Below are positions 1 through 8,577 of a stretch of DNA of 64,000 nt, in pieces. Source of the DNA: Ahrensia sp. (GTDB taxonomy: Bacteria; Pseudomonadota; Alphaproteobacteria; Rhizobiales; Rhizobiaceae); NCBI GenBank assembly GCA_028817895.1, contig JAPPOQ010000015.1:142685-206684 (forward strand). The letters are read 5' to 3'. A model generated the notes under the pieces. The model had not been told where the DNA came from, searched no databases, and was given only the letters and a program-made list of their open reading frames with translations. The position numbers and the translations under genes were made by a program. How positions within the stretch are numbered: position 1 is the stretch's first letter; each line of letters opens with the position of its first letter.

Positions 1-812
1 AGTTTCATGCGCACATAATAGACCGGGTCGTGCCGATAAAGTGTTGGAAATAAGCGCAAATCGGCCTCGGTGAACTTGTCGCCCGCGAGAAAGGGACGTC
101 CGTCGGACAGCAGTTGTTCAAGCCAGTCCAACGCATCAAAATAGGAGTTGAAGGCCGCCGCATAGACGGCTTGATCGGATGAAAACCCAGCCTTGTACGC
201 CCCATTGTTGATTGCTGTGTAAATGCGGTCGTTCAACGTGTCGACCTGCTGTTGTGTGTTCTCATCTGTTGGAACAAGTTTGGTTCGGTTCGGGCTTGCG
301 CTGCCCAAAGCTTTTGCGTTCGCATCAAGCATACGGATGATTTCCGCGCTTTCATTGTTGACGATGCGCCCGACGACCTTGTCGTAGAGGATGGGCACAG
401 ACTGTTCGTCTGATCCCTCTCGCTGGTAAATCTGCTTTGCCAAACGCAGGGCTTCGCCTGTTCCCGTTTCCTGTGTGCATTCGGGCAGGGTCTTGCCCGT
501 AAGGCTTGCAATGCGATCCGGTGCGAATTCCCAAAGATTGGGCCCGGCAGGGTCGAGCTCGCCTGTCCGGTTTGGAAAGGCCACATCCATGCTGATTGAG
601 CTTTCGAGCCCGAGAACCGCGCGGGCCAGGATCACCCGGTGGCACCATGGACAATTGAATGCCACGAAAAGGTGATACCGCCCGGGTTCTGCCGGAAAGT
701 CGGGGTCGCCGATGCTGTTGCGAAAACCGCTGACGCCGCGCACGAATTCTCCCTTGGCGCGACGTGCCTTTGCATTGGTCTGATCTTCTTCAGTCGAATT
801 GTCCTGGCTCAT
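1..812 (-). CDS. Glutathionyl-hydroquinone reductase-like GST (3' end cut by window)
   Basis: Reading the minus strand from the ATG at 812 gives an open frame to the window edge (270 codons), beginning MSQDNSTEEDQ. A thioredoxin-fold N-terminal half carries CPWC at residues 54-57 followed by HR, the catalytic motif of xi-class glutathione transferases that reduce glutathionyl-hydroquinones. The C-terminal half reads LAGDKFTEADLRLFPTL, typical of the helical GST domain, followed by YRHDPVYYV. Family members run about 310-330 residues, so some 50 are missing. The enzyme would be cytosolic. Its assignment to this class is by motif only; another GST class is less likely because of the CPWC motif. 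Confidence 0.85.
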   Translation of the reverse strand, partial: MSQDNSTEEDQTNAKARRAKGEFVRGVSGFRNSIGDPDFPAEPGRYHLFVAFNCPWCHRVILARAVLGLESSISMDVAFPNRTGELDPAGPNLWEFAPDRIASLTGKTLPECTQETGTGEALRLAKQIYQREGSDEQSVPILYDKVVGRIVNNESAEIIRMLDANAKALGSASPNRTKLVPTDENTQQQVDTLNDRIYTAINNGAYKAGFSSDQAVYAAAFNSYFDALDWLEQLLSDGRPFLAGDKFTEADLRLFPTLYRHDPVYYVRMK

Positions 813-961
813 AATGTCCTTTCACAGCCCGGCGCTGCTGCCACAAGGCGCCATCACTAGCTCTTGTCTCTCTGTAAGCCAATCATGAGCCGGTTGTTCG
901 GAGTGGTCACGTCGTGCAGAATCTCATATGCAAATGCTTTCGGTCGAATTGCGAGCCATTC

Positions 962-1978
962 ATGAAAGTTCTTTTGACCGGTGGCGCCGGATATATCGGA
1001 TCGCACACCTATGTTGCGCTGAAGGAGCATGGGCACGAGATCGTCATTCTCGACAATTTCTCTAACGCCAACAGGCTCGTGCTCGACCGGTTGGCGCAGC
1101 TCTTTCAGGAGAAAGTGGAGCATGTTGAGGCCGATATTCGGGACCGCTCCACGCTCGATGATGTGTTCGAGGCGCACAAGCCCGATGCGGTGATCCATTT
1201 CGCTGGAGCCAAGGCGGTTGGCGAAAGCGCCACCGATCCGCTCAAATATTACTCAAACAATGTCAGTGGTTCACAAACCCTGCTTGAGGCGATGGATGCG
1301 GCTGAAATTCGCAACATCGTCTTTTCCTCTTCCGCCACCGTCTATGGCGTGCCGCAGGCCTTGCCGCTCACGGAAGACCATCCGTTGAGCAGCACCAACA
1401 CCTATGGTGCAACAAAACTGATCGTCGAAGACATGTTGCGGGCGCTGCATGGAGCCGATCCAAGATGGTCGGTCGCCATCCTTCGATACTTCAATCCGGT
1501 TGGCGCGCATCCTTCCGGCGAGATCGGTGAAGACCCGGGCGGCATTCCCAACAACCTCATGCCCTATATCACGCAGGTTGCGGTGGGGCGTTTGGCGCAA
1601 TTGAAGGTCTATGGCGATGATTATGACACGTCAGATGGCACCGGTGTTCGCGACTACATTCATGTCAGCGATTTGGCGCAGGGGCATGTCGCGGCGCTCA
1701 AACTGATGAACACCGGCACCTGCACGCCTATCAATCTGGGAACGGGAACCGGCTATTCGGTACTGGACATGATCAAGACATTCGAACGCGTCAATGAGGT
1801 CAGTGTGCCCTATTCGATCGCCGAACGGCGCCCGGGAGACGTGGCTGCCAATTGGGCGGATGCGCAACGCGCGAAGGAGTTGTTGGGCTGGCAGGCGCAA
1901 TTGGGCATCGAAGCAATGTGTGCGGATGGTTGGCGTTGGCAATCGCGCAACCCCAAAGGCTATGATCAGACGAACTGA
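962..1978 (+). CDS. galE: UDP-glucose 4-epimerase
   Basis: 338 residues, the normal length for GalE. The Rossmann motif GGAGYIGSH lies at the very N-terminus. SSSATVYG and the catalytic pair YGATK of short-chain dehydrogenases are present, and so is LRYFNPVGAHPSGEIGED, characteristic of GalE. The enzyme interconverts UDP-glucose and UDP-galactose using bound NAD, supplying galactose for surface polysaccharides such as the exopolysaccharide locus further right. The ATG at 962 is chosen because it starts directly at MKVLLTGG; an upstream in-frame start at 914 would add 16 residues outside the fold. It is divergent from the GST gene on its left. Confidence 0.95.
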   Translation: MKVLLTGGAGYIGSHTYVALKEHGHEIVILDNFSNANRLVLDRLAQLFQEKVEHVEADIRDRSTLDDVFEAHKPDAVIHFAGAKAVGESATDPLKYYSNNVSGSQTLLEAMDAAEIRNIVFSSSATVYGVPQALPLTEDHPLSSTNTYGATKLIVEDMLRALHGADPRWSVAILRYFNPVGAHPSGEIGEDPGGIPNNLMPYITQVAVGRLAQLKVYGDDYDTSDGTGVRDYIHVSDLAQGHVAALKLMNTGTCTPINLGTGTGYSVLDMIKTFERVNEVSVPYSIAERRPGDVAANWADAQRAKELLGWQAQLGIEAMCADGWRWQSRNPKGYDQTN

Positions 1979-2007
1979 CGTCTCGACGACCGAGCAGTGC
2001 GAACCTT

Positions 2008-3399
2008 TCAGACGTCGGAATCATCAGGCATGTTGAGCACGGCCATTTTTTCTTCCGTCATGTCGAGCATGGTGTAGCGAATGCCGCCGGTTCCGTAGCC
2101 CGACATTTTGCGACCAGCGAAGGGCATCCAGTCCACCCTGAAGGCCGAGTGATCATTGACCATGACAGCGGCGGCTTCGAGTTGACGGATGCAACGCGTC
2201 GCAAACTTCAGCCGCTCGGTGAACACCGCAGCCTGAAACGAAAAGGGCAGGGAATTGGCTTGCGCAATCGCTTCATCGAGTTTGTCGTAGCTGTAGACGC
2301 AAATGACGGGTCCAAAGATTTCCTGTGTTGACAGTTTCGATTGCGGGTCCGGATTCAGCACCACGGTTGGCTCATAGAAGCTTTGGGAGATGCGTTTTCC
2401 GCCGGTGATGATTTTGCCCGCTGTATCTTCCTTGACCCAAGCTTCTACACGGTCAATTTCGCGGGGGCGAATAAGCGGACCGCAAACGGTTTCCATCTTG
2501 GTTGCATCGCCGACCACGAGATTTGAGGCGCCCTCGGCCAACTGTTCAGCAAAGCGCTCTGCGTCTGCTGACGGTGCAAAAATACGCTGAACCGACACGC
2601 AGACCTGTCCGCTGTGATAATACCCGCCACGCAACAGCGGGGGCAGAGCTGCACTCACATCGATGCCCGAATCGAGAATGACAGGCGCTGCACCGCCATG
2701 TTCGAGCGCGCAACGCGTGCCAGGCGCGAGCTTTGAGCACAGCATCCAACCCACACGCGCCGAGCCGATGAAGGTGAGAAATGCCGTGCGAGGATCAGTC
2801 ACCATTTTTTCAGCGTCGGCGAGGTCGCACAGCGCGAAGCGGCACCATTTCTCCGGCAAACCGGCTTCATGCAGCATCTCAACAAAGGCTTTGGCCGAAA
2901 GTGGCGTGTCGTCGGCGGGCTTCACCAGAACCGGGCAGCCCGTCGCCAGGGCAGGCGCCACCTGATGCACGATGAGATTGAGCGGATGGTTGAAGGCGGA
3001 TACGGCGACAACCGGACCAATTGGCTCGCGATAGGTGAAGGCCATCCGTCCCGCACCGGATGACGAAAGGTCCATCGGAATTTCGCTGCCGGACAGTCCG
3101 TGTAGCTCGTGAACGGCCAGTTCTACACCATTTATGGCGCGGTCGACTTCAATGATCGAATCACCCAGTGGTTTGCCGCCTTCGCGCGCGATTAGCATGG
3201 CGAGTTCGTCCGCGCGGTCGCGCATCAGGCCTGCCGTCTTGTTGAGAATTGCGATGCGCTCATAGGTTGGCAATGCCGCACGCTTGGCGTGCAGTTGGTC
3301 CATCTCTTCCAGCCAGGAGTTGATCTGGTGCCAGCTGACGAGTTCAACCTCGTCGAACGTTTCCAGCGTTCCAGGATTCGTAACGTCAAGTTTGGCCAT
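2008..3399 (-). CDS. NAD(P)-dependent aldehyde dehydrogenase
   Basis: 463 residues with the aldehyde dehydrogenase signature: the cofactor-site stretch VAVSAFNHPLNL, the general-base glutamate in ALEHGGAAP and the catalytic cysteine in SGQVCVSVQR, followed by EIFGPV near the C-terminus. It oxidises an aldehyde to the acid; the substrate cannot be read from the sequence. The start at 3399 (MAKLDVTNPG) is preferred over an in-frame ATG 35 codons upstream that lacks family resemblance. It stands alone, convergent with galE, so the context gives no substrate hint. Class certain, role open. Confidence 0.9.
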   Translation of the reverse strand: MAKLDVTNPGTLETFDEVELVSWHQINSWLEEMDQLHAKRAALPTYERIAILNKTAGLMRDRADELAMLIAREGGKPLGDSIIEVDRAINGVELAVHELHGLSGSEIPMDLSSSGAGRMAFTYREPIGPVVAVSAFNHPLNLIVHQVAPALATGCPVLVKPADDTPLSAKAFVEMLHEAGLPEKWCRFALCDLADAEKMVTDPRTAFLTFIGSARVGWMLCSKLAPGTRCALEHGGAAPVILDSGIDVSAALPPLLRGGYYHSGQVCVSVQRIFAPSADAERFAEQLAEGASNLVVGDATKMETVCGPLIRPREIDRVEAWVKEDTAGKIITGGKRISQSFYEPTVVLNPDPQSKLSTQEIFGPVICVYSYDKLDEAIAQANSLPFSFQAAVFTERLKFATRCIRQLEAAAVMVNDHSAFRVDWMPFAGRKMSGYGTGGIRYTMLDMTEEKMAVLNMPDDSDV

Positions 3400-3614
3400 G
3401 ATGCTTGTTGTCTTTCCGGAATTTTCGGCGACGGTGGTCAGTTGATCACGCGACCTGTCGCCGCAAGTCAAATCCGATGATCTGTATATGTCAATGATCT
3501 GCAAGGATATTTCTTGATGGCCCAGCGTTCTGTATTGGGCGCGTCGAAACTCGTGCGCGGCTCAAATGCGCGTGCTACTGGTGTTCGATATCCCCCGAGG
3601 ATGGATATGGCTGC

Positions 3615-5024
3615 ATGAGTGAATCGTCTTCCCAACCGGCCCCTGACGAGCAATCGCTCGCCGAATCGATCTATTCTGATGAAGGTCAGCTGCGTGCTGA
3701 GCTGGTGGAAGAGATCACCAGCGCAATTGAAGCGAAGGACCGTGATCTTATCCGCAACGCGCTGCGTGATCTGCACGAATCGGAAGTCGGCGACATTCTG
3801 GAAGCGGTCGGGGAAGAGGACCGTTCAAGCCTTGTAGAACTGGCGGGCGACGAGTTTGATTTCGCCGCGCTGACGGAAGTTGACGAAGCGATCCGGCTGG
3901 AAATCGTCGACAATCTGCCCAATGAGAAGATTGCAGAAGCCGTCCGCGAACTGGAATCGGACGATGCCGTCTACATCCTCGAAGATCTTGAGAATGAGGA
4001 TCGCGAGGAAATTCTCGCTCAGATTCCGTTTCAGGAACGCATCAGGCTGCGCCGCTGCTTGGACTACCCCGAAGAATCGGCCGGTCGGCGCATGGCAACG
4101 CAGTTCATTGCCGTTCCGCCGTTTTGGACCGTTGGGAAAACAATCGACTACATCCGCGCCGGCGAAGACCTGCCGGAACGTTTCTCTGAAATCTTCACGG
4201 TGGAGCCGACATTCAAACTGTCGGGTGCATTGCATCTCGACACCCTTCTGCGGGCGAAACGCGATGTGGTGATTTCAGACATTCAGGATCGCAATTCGCA
4301 CCCAATACCGGCTGAGATCGATCAGGAGGAAGCGGCGCAGATCTTTGAACGCTACGATCTGCTGTCCGCCCCGGTGATTGACGAACATGAACGGCTCGTC
4401 GGCGTGCTGACAATCGATGATGTCGTCGACGTCATTCAGGAAGAGGCGGCCGAAGACATCAAACGTCTCGCCGGTGTGGGCGATGAAGAACTGTCGGACA
4501 GCGTTCGCTCAATTGCCCGCTCCCGCATCGCCTGGCTTGGGATCAATCTCGTGACGGCGATCCTCGCCTCGTTGATCATTGGTCTGTTCGACGCAACCAT
4601 CGAACAGATGGTCGCGCTTGCCATTCTCATGCCCATCGTTGCCTCGATGGGCGGCAATGCCGGCACGCAAACCATGACGGTTGCTGTCCGCGCTTTGGCG
4701 ACCAAAGATATTGGAAGCTACAACACGCTGCGCATCATCAAGAAGGAACTTCTGGTCGGGCTTTTGAACGGCGTCTTCTTCGCTGTGGTGATTGGCGCGG
4801 TTGCAATCGTGTGGTTTCAGCAGTTCTCCCTGGGTGTTGTCATCGGCATCGCCATGGTCATCAACATGCTGTTTGCGGCCGGGTCTGGCATCCTCATCCC
4901 CATCGCGCTCGACAAGCTGAAAGCCGACCCCGCGATTGCTTCCGGCGTGTTCGTGACTACGGTGACCGACGTCGTCGGGTTTTTCGCATTTCTGGGGCTC
5001 GCCGCCTGGTGGTATGGGATTTGA
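3615..5024 (+). CDS. mgtE: Magnesium transporter MgtE
   Basis: 469 residues with the three-part MgtE plan. An acidic, helical N-terminal domain (about residues 20-130) is followed by a tandem CBS pair (about 135-265, including FERYDLLSAPVIDEHERLVG) and a five-helix membrane domain starting near residue 295. The membrane domain carries the family signature MPIVASMGGNAGTQTMT in its pore-lining segment. MgtE is a Mg2+ channel of the inner membrane, gated by Mg2+ binding to the cytosolic domains. It is preceded by about 200 bases without a gene in which no Mg2+ riboswitch was recognised. Expected length, no lesion. Confidence 0.96.
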   Translation: MSESSSQPAPDEQSLAESIYSDEGQLRAELVEEITSAIEAKDRDLIRNALRDLHESEVGDILEAVGEEDRSSLVELAGDEFDFAALTEVDEAIRLEIVDNLPNEKIAEAVRELESDDAVYILEDLENEDREEILAQIPFQERIRLRRCLDYPEESAGRRMATQFIAVPPFWTVGKTIDYIRAGEDLPERFSEIFTVEPTFKLSGALHLDTLLRAKRDVVISDIQDRNSHPIPAEIDQEEAAQIFERYDLLSAPVIDEHERLVGVLTIDDVVDVIQEEAAEDIKRLAGVGDEELSDSVRSIARSRIAWLGINLVTAILASLIIGLFDATIEQMVALAILMPIVASMGGNAGTQTMTVAVRALATKDIGSYNTLRIIKKELLVGLLNGVFFAVVIGAVAIVWFQQFSLGVVIGIAMVINMLFAAGSGILIPIALDKLKADPAIASGVFVTTVTDVVGFFAFLGLAAWWYGI

Positions 5025-5043
5025 CCACAGACTTCGATTGACT

Positions 5044-5081
5044 TTTACGTAAATCGGCCATGTAAACTGACGTTCACGTCA
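5044..5081. promoter_or_regulatory. Candidate LiuR-type operator region
   Basis: Two inverted repeats lie just upstream of the MerR-family gene: the perfect palindrome TTTACGTAAA (5044-5053) and TGACGT-TC-ACGTCA (5068-5081). ACGT-centred repeats of this kind are typical of LiuR-type MerR regulators of branched-chain acyl-CoA catabolism. The position 28 bases before the start codon suggests autoregulation; binding is inferred. Confidence 0.55.
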
Positions 5082-5108
5082 AGCGTTACCGGTTTCTGTT
5101 CAGGCATC

Positions 5109-5495
5109 ATGCAGGATCTCTACACCATAACCGAACTGACCAAAGAGTTCGGCGTTTCCACCCGCACCATCCGCTTTTACGAGGATGAGGGCCTGTTGAA
5201 GCCGTTGCGGCGCGGTCGCACGCGCCTGTTTCGCCCCGCGGACAGGGTTTTGCTGAAGCAGATATTGCGCGGCAAGCGGCTGGGTTTTTCCATCGCGGAG
5301 ATTCGCGAGATCATCGAGATCTACAAGACCCCCTCCGGCGAAGAGGGGCAAATCAAGCTGATGATCGAGCGCATCCACGAAAAGCGTCGTGAGCTTGAGC
5401 AGAAGCGCCGGGACATTGACGAAACGATGCGCGAGATGGATGCGGCGGAGGAAAACTGCTTCGAGCGCCTGGCTGAACTGGGGGTGAGCCAGTAG
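5109..5495 (+). CDS. MerR-family regulator, LiuR-like
   Basis: 128 residues. The N-terminal MerR helix-turn-helix reads YTITELTKEFGVSTRTIRFYEDEGLL, followed by the wing RRGRTRLF and a long charged coiled coil (about residues 80-118) for dimerisation. The length and the KRLGFSIAEIREIIEIY segment match the LiuR group that controls leucine/isovaleryl-CoA degradation. An isovaleryl-CoA dehydrogenase gene lies 1.8 kb downstream on the same strand, separated by a toxin-antitoxin pair, a methyltransferase and an acetyltransferase. There are no cysteines arranged as in metal-sensing MerR proteins. The LiuR role is inferred from family and context. Confidence 0.82.
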   Translation: MQDLYTITELTKEFGVSTRTIRFYEDEGLLKPLRRGRTRLFRPADRVLLKQILRGKRLGFSIAEIREIIEIYKTPSGEEGQIKLMIERIHEKRRELEQKRRDIDETMREMDAAEENCFERLAELGVSQ

Positions 5496-5517
5496 GCGGT
5501 GCCGCTGTTGAATAATC

Positions 5518-5533
5518 TTGTCAAATATGACAA
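5518..5533. promoter_or_regulatory. Palindrome at toxin-antitoxin promoter
   Basis: TTGTCA-AATA-TGACAA is a perfect inverted repeat with 6-base arms, ending 9 bases before the toxin start codon. Toxin-antitoxin operons are usually repressed by the antitoxin alone or with the toxin at such palindromes, so this is the likely operator. The surrounding bases are AT-rich compared with the flanking genes. Confidence 0.55.
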
Positions 5534-5542
5534 CAATATCAT

Positions 5543-5887
5543 ATGAAAACACGGCGGAAAGTCTCGTGGATCAAGGCGGCACGAAAGTCATTCAACAAGT
5601 TCCCTGATGCTGTTCAGACGCAAGCTGCTTCTGCGTTGACCATCGCTTCTCAAGGGCAAAAGGCAGACATTGCAAAGCCTTTGACTGGATTTGTTGATCC
5701 AGTTTTCGAAATCGTCTTGAAGCATCGAGGAGATGCCTATCGTGTCATCTATGCGGTCAAGATTGGTGATGATTTGTGGGTCGTTCACGCGTTTCAAAAG
5801 AAATCGAATAGGGGCATCAAAACTCCTCAGAAGGAGATCGACACGATCAAGGAACGGATCAATCGTTTGAAGGAGGCGTTAAGGTGA
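5543..5887 (+). CDS. RelE/HigB-like toxin (phage-derived Gp49-like family)
   Basis: 114 residues, basic N-terminus (KTRRKVSW). A RelE/ParE-fold core contains FEIVLKHRGDAYRVIYAV and then DLWVVHAFQKKSNRGIKTPQKEI, the signature of the Gp49-like HigB group. These toxins are ribosome-dependent mRNA endonucleases. The gene comes first and overlaps the antitoxin start, the order seen in HigBA modules. A palindromic operator candidate lies just upstream. The module separates the LiuR-like regulator from the rest of the leucine catabolism segment and is less G+C-rich than its neighbours, suggesting insertion. Confidence 0.85.
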   Translation: MKTRRKVSWIKAARKSFNKFPDAVQTQAASALTIASQGQKADIAKPLTGFVDPVFEIVLKHRGDAYRVIYAVKIGDDLWVVHAFQKKSNRGIKTPQKEIDTIKERINRLKEALR

Positions 5888-6210
5888 TGAGCGGTGGTGA
5901 TGAATTCGAACTTGTTCGTGGAAGCGGCAATGTGTTTGACGATATTGGCCGGCCCGACGCCGAGTTGTTGCAACTCAAAAGCCTGCTCGCTGCTGAGATT
6001 ATAGGGGCTCTGGACGCCGACCAACTCACCGCCAAGCAGGCCGGGCTCATCTCCGGTGTCGCCCCCGCGGATTTTTCTCGCATCCGCAATGCCAAGCTGG
6101 ATCGCTTCACCGTGGACCGCTTGATGATCATTCTTGGCAAACTCAACAAAAAGGTCGAGTTCAAGGTACAAGTGAAGCCCTACGAGCAAGCCGTGACGGC
6201 CTCTTTGTAG
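5887..6210 (+). CDS. XRE-family antitoxin (HigA-like)
   Basis: 107 residues with a Cro/C1-type helix-turn-helix in its second half: LTAKQAGLISGVAPADFSRI, then RNAKLDRFTVDRLMIILGKL. The C-terminal KKVEFKVQV matches the XRE antitoxins that follow Gp49-like toxins. It would neutralise the upstream toxin and repress the pair. The ATG at 5887 shares its A with the toxin's TGA; a GTG at 5884 is an equally possible start, and a GGAGG at 5872-5876 serves either one. Translational coupling keeps the ratio of the two products. Confidence 0.85.
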   Translation: MSGGDEFELVRGSGNVFDDIGRPDAELLQLKSLLAAEIIGALDADQLTAKQAGLISGVAPADFSRIRNAKLDRFTVDRLMIILGKLNKKVEFKVQVKPYEQAVTASL

Positions 6211-6225
6211 TCGAGCCAGTAGCGC

Positions 6226-6705
6226 TCAAATCCATCGTCTGACGGACTTCGTGTAGTCTCGCCAACCATCGCCGAACTTCGCTTCCATGTGACGTTCTTC
6301 GCGCTTGATCGCCAGTTCCTGAAGCAGGACGAACAGAACAGCGGCGCCCAACAGGAACCAGCGGCTGCCGAGCGCAAATCCAAGCCCCGTAACCAGCGCG
6401 ACATTGGCCAGATAAATCGGATTGCGTGAATGGGCGTAGGGCCCGCTCATCAAGAGCTTGGTGGCCGGGCGATGCGGCATGATGTTTGCGTTGAACCGGC
6501 GAAAGGTGATGAAGGCCCAAACATCAAGCGCGATAGCGCAGACGATCAGGAGCACGCCGGTTCCGCGCATGAAACGGGTCACGTCCTGCGCTTCCCAACC
6601 CAGCGGCAGATAGCGGTCGAGCAGCCAGCAGGCGATGATTGCGCCAACGGTCAGCAGAGGTGGCAGCGGATATTTGTTGGGGCTGTCTTCGCCGTTTACT
6701 GTCAT
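6226..6705 (-). CDS. Isoprenylcysteine carboxyl methyltransferase-family membrane protein
   Basis: 159 residues with about four hydrophobic segments and the C-terminal motif of the ICMT/PEMT family: SGPYAHSRNPIYLANVALV, then EERHMEAKFGDGWRDYTKSV. That region binds S-adenosylmethionine and is the family hallmark. Bacterial members are S-adenosylmethionine-dependent methyltransferases of unknown substrate; prenylated cysteine proteins are not expected in bacteria. It is convergent with the toxin-antitoxin pair and divergent from the acetyltransferase gene. Family placement is firm, substrate unknown. Confidence 0.8.
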   Translation of the reverse strand: MTVNGEDSPNKYPLPPLLTVGAIIACWLLDRYLPLGWEAQDVTRFMRGTGVLLIVCAIALDVWAFITFRRFNANIMPHRPATKLLMSGPYAHSRNPIYLANVALVTGLGFALGSRWFLLGAAVLFVLLQELAIKREERHMEAKFGDGWRDYTKSVRRWI

Positions 6706-6835
6706 CGTCTTTAATCCGGAGGTTTCGGGTCCTGACCCGTAGGGCTATTGGTTGCGGATTGCCCGCCCGTGTGGAATGCACTTGTGACACGAGGGTGCCG
6801 GTTGCCCGGCTCATTCATATAGGAGCAGCGCGTCC

Positions 6836-7282
6836 ATGTCAGTGACCATTCGGCCTTTGCGCGACGAAGATTTCGAAGCGTGGTATCCGCTGTGGCAGGG
6901 CTATTTGACCTTCTACAAATCTGCGGTCGCTGATGATGTGACCCGTCACACTTTCGAGCGCATTTGCGATCCCGATGGCGATGTTTTCGGATTCGCGGCA
7001 ACCGAAGCGGACGGGCGTCTTGTCGGCTTTGTCACCTATCTGTTTCACCCCTTCACCTGGTCGAAAGCGCCGCGCTGCTATCTGGGTGATCTGTTCACGG
7101 ATGAAAACTGCCGAGGGAAAGGTGTTGGGCGCGCGCTGATAGAGGCGGTTTATGATGCGGCGCGCGAAGCTGGGGCGGGTCAAGTGTATTGGCTGACGCA
7201 GGAGTTCAACTATCGTGGCCGTACGCTTTATGACAAAGTGGCCGACAAGACCGACTTCATCAAATATTCAAAGACGCTTTAG
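6836..7282 (+). CDS. GNAT-family N-acetyltransferase
   Basis: 148 residues. The acetyl-CoA-binding motif A is recognisable as LGDLFTDENCRGKGVGRALIEAV, with the Q/RxxGxG/A core RGKGVG. A typical C-terminal segment, VYWLTQEFNYRGRTLYDKV, follows. It transfers an acetyl group to an unknown amine. It ends 3 bases before the isovaleryl-CoA dehydrogenase gene, so the two are probably co-transcribed; whether the activity relates to leucine breakdown cannot be told. Confidence 0.87.
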   Translation: MSVTIRPLRDEDFEAWYPLWQGYLTFYKSAVADDVTRHTFERICDPDGDVFGFAATEADGRLVGFVTYLFHPFTWSKAPRCYLGDLFTDENCRGKGVGRALIEAVYDAAREAGAGQVYWLTQEFNYRGRTLYDKVADKTDFIKYSKTL

Positions 7283-7285
7283 GCC

Positions 7286-8458
7286 ATGATCCCCAACGAC
7301 ATCCCCGCCTTCAATTTCAATCTGGGAGAAGAGGCGGACATGATCCGTGATTCCGTGCGGTCTTTCGCGCAGGACAAGATCGCGCCGCTCGCCGACAAGA
7401 TCGACCGCGAGGACTGGTTTCCACGTGATCTGTGGCCGCAGATGGGCGAACTTGGTCTGCATGGGATGACAGTGCCGGAAGACTGGGGCGGTACCGGTCT
7501 TGGCTATCTGGAGCACTGTATCGCCATGGAGGAAGTGAGCCGCGCTTCGGCTTCCATCGGTCTGTCTTACGGCGCGCATTCCAATCTTTGCGTCAATCAA
7601 TTGTCGCGTTGGGGCAATGATGACCAGAAGGGGCGCTATCTGGAGAAACTGGTCACGGGCGAGCATCTGGGTGCGCTGGCGATGAGCGAACCGGGCGCAG
7701 GGTCAGATGTCGTTTCCATGAAGCTGCGCGCCGATAAGAAGGGCGACCGCTACGTCCTCAACGGCACCAAATTCTGGATCACAAACGCACCGCAGGCCGA
7801 CACGCTGATCGTCTATGCCAAGACGGATATGGATTCGGGACCGAAAGGCATTACGGCTTTTCTGATTGAGAAAAATTTTGCCGGTTTTTCGATAGCACAG
7901 AAGCTCGACAAGCTCGGCATGCGCGGCTCTGAAACGGGCGAGCTTGTCTTCCAGGACTGTGAAGTACCGCAGGAGAACGTGCTTGGCGGGCTCAATGAAG
8001 GCGTGAAGGTTCTCATGTCGGGGCTTGATTATGAACGCGCGGTTTTGTCGGCCGGTCCGCTCGGTATCATGCATGCCTGCATGGATATCGTCATGCCCTA
8101 TATCCACGAACGAAAACAGTTCGGCCAGCCCATCGGCACGTTTCAACTCATCCAGGGCAAGGTGGCGGATATGTATGTCGGCATGAATGCCTGCAAGGCT
8201 TATGTCTATGCCGTCGCACAAGCCTGCGACCGCGGCGAGACAACGCGCGAAGACGCCGCCGGAGCCATTCTCTATGCAGGTGAGAAGGCAACACAGCTGG
8301 CGCTGGATGCGATCCAGATTTTGGGTGGCAATGGCTACATCAATGACAGCGCGACGGGCCGCTTGCTGCGCGATGCCAAGCTCTATGAGATCGGTGCGGG
8401 AACGAGCGAGATCCGCCGAATGCTCATCGGGCGTGAATTGTTCTCCAAAACGGCCTGA
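7286..8458 (+). CDS. ivd: Isovaleryl-CoA dehydrogenase
   Basis: 390 residues, full length for the acyl-CoA dehydrogenase fold. Both signatures are visible: [18 protein letters not shown] near residue 130 and [32 protein letters not shown] near the C-terminus. The catalytic glutamate of the isovaleryl-specific group sits in the helix-G segment [14 protein letters not shown], as in human IVD, rather than only at the C-terminal position used by short- and medium-chain enzymes. It oxidises isovaleryl-CoA to 3-methylcrotonyl-CoA with FAD. The usual partner genes (methylcrotonyl-CoA carboxylase, lyase) are not in the window. Confidence 0.93.
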   Translation: MIPNDIPAFNFNLGEEADMIRDSVRSFAQDKIAPLADKIDREDWFPRDLWPQMGELGLHGMTVPEDWGGTGLGYLEHCIAMEEVSRASASIGLSYGAHSNLCVNQLSRWGNDDQKGRYLEKLVTGEHLGALAMSEPGAGSDVVSMKLRADKKGDRYVLNGTKFWITNAPQADTLIVYAKTDMDSGPKGITAFLIEKNFAGFSIAQKLDKLGMRGSETGELVFQDCEVPQENVLGGLNEGVKVLMSGLDYERAVLSAGPLGIMHACMDIVMPYIHERKQFGQPIGTFQLIQGKVADMYVGMNACKAYVYAVAQACDRGETTREDAAGAILYAGEKATQLALDAIQILGGNGYINDSATGRLLRDAKLYEIGAGTSEIRRMLIGRELFSKTA

Positions 8459-8577
8459 CACAGTTTGCGCGCAGGCTTAATGCCCCAATAACCGTCGCGG
8501 CAATGCGCGGTGGATGTTCGACGAGCGATCACCTATTTGTGAAGTGGTGATTCACGCTGATCTGCGGACGTGATGCG

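Noticed and set aside
3400..3614. Magnesium riboswitch before mgtE
   Set aside because: No M-box-like conserved elements were recognised in this gap of about 215 bases.
7703..8461. Antisense frame of 252 codons opposite isovaleryl-CoA dehydrogenase
   Set aside because: Shadow of a conserved gene; no motif or start signal.
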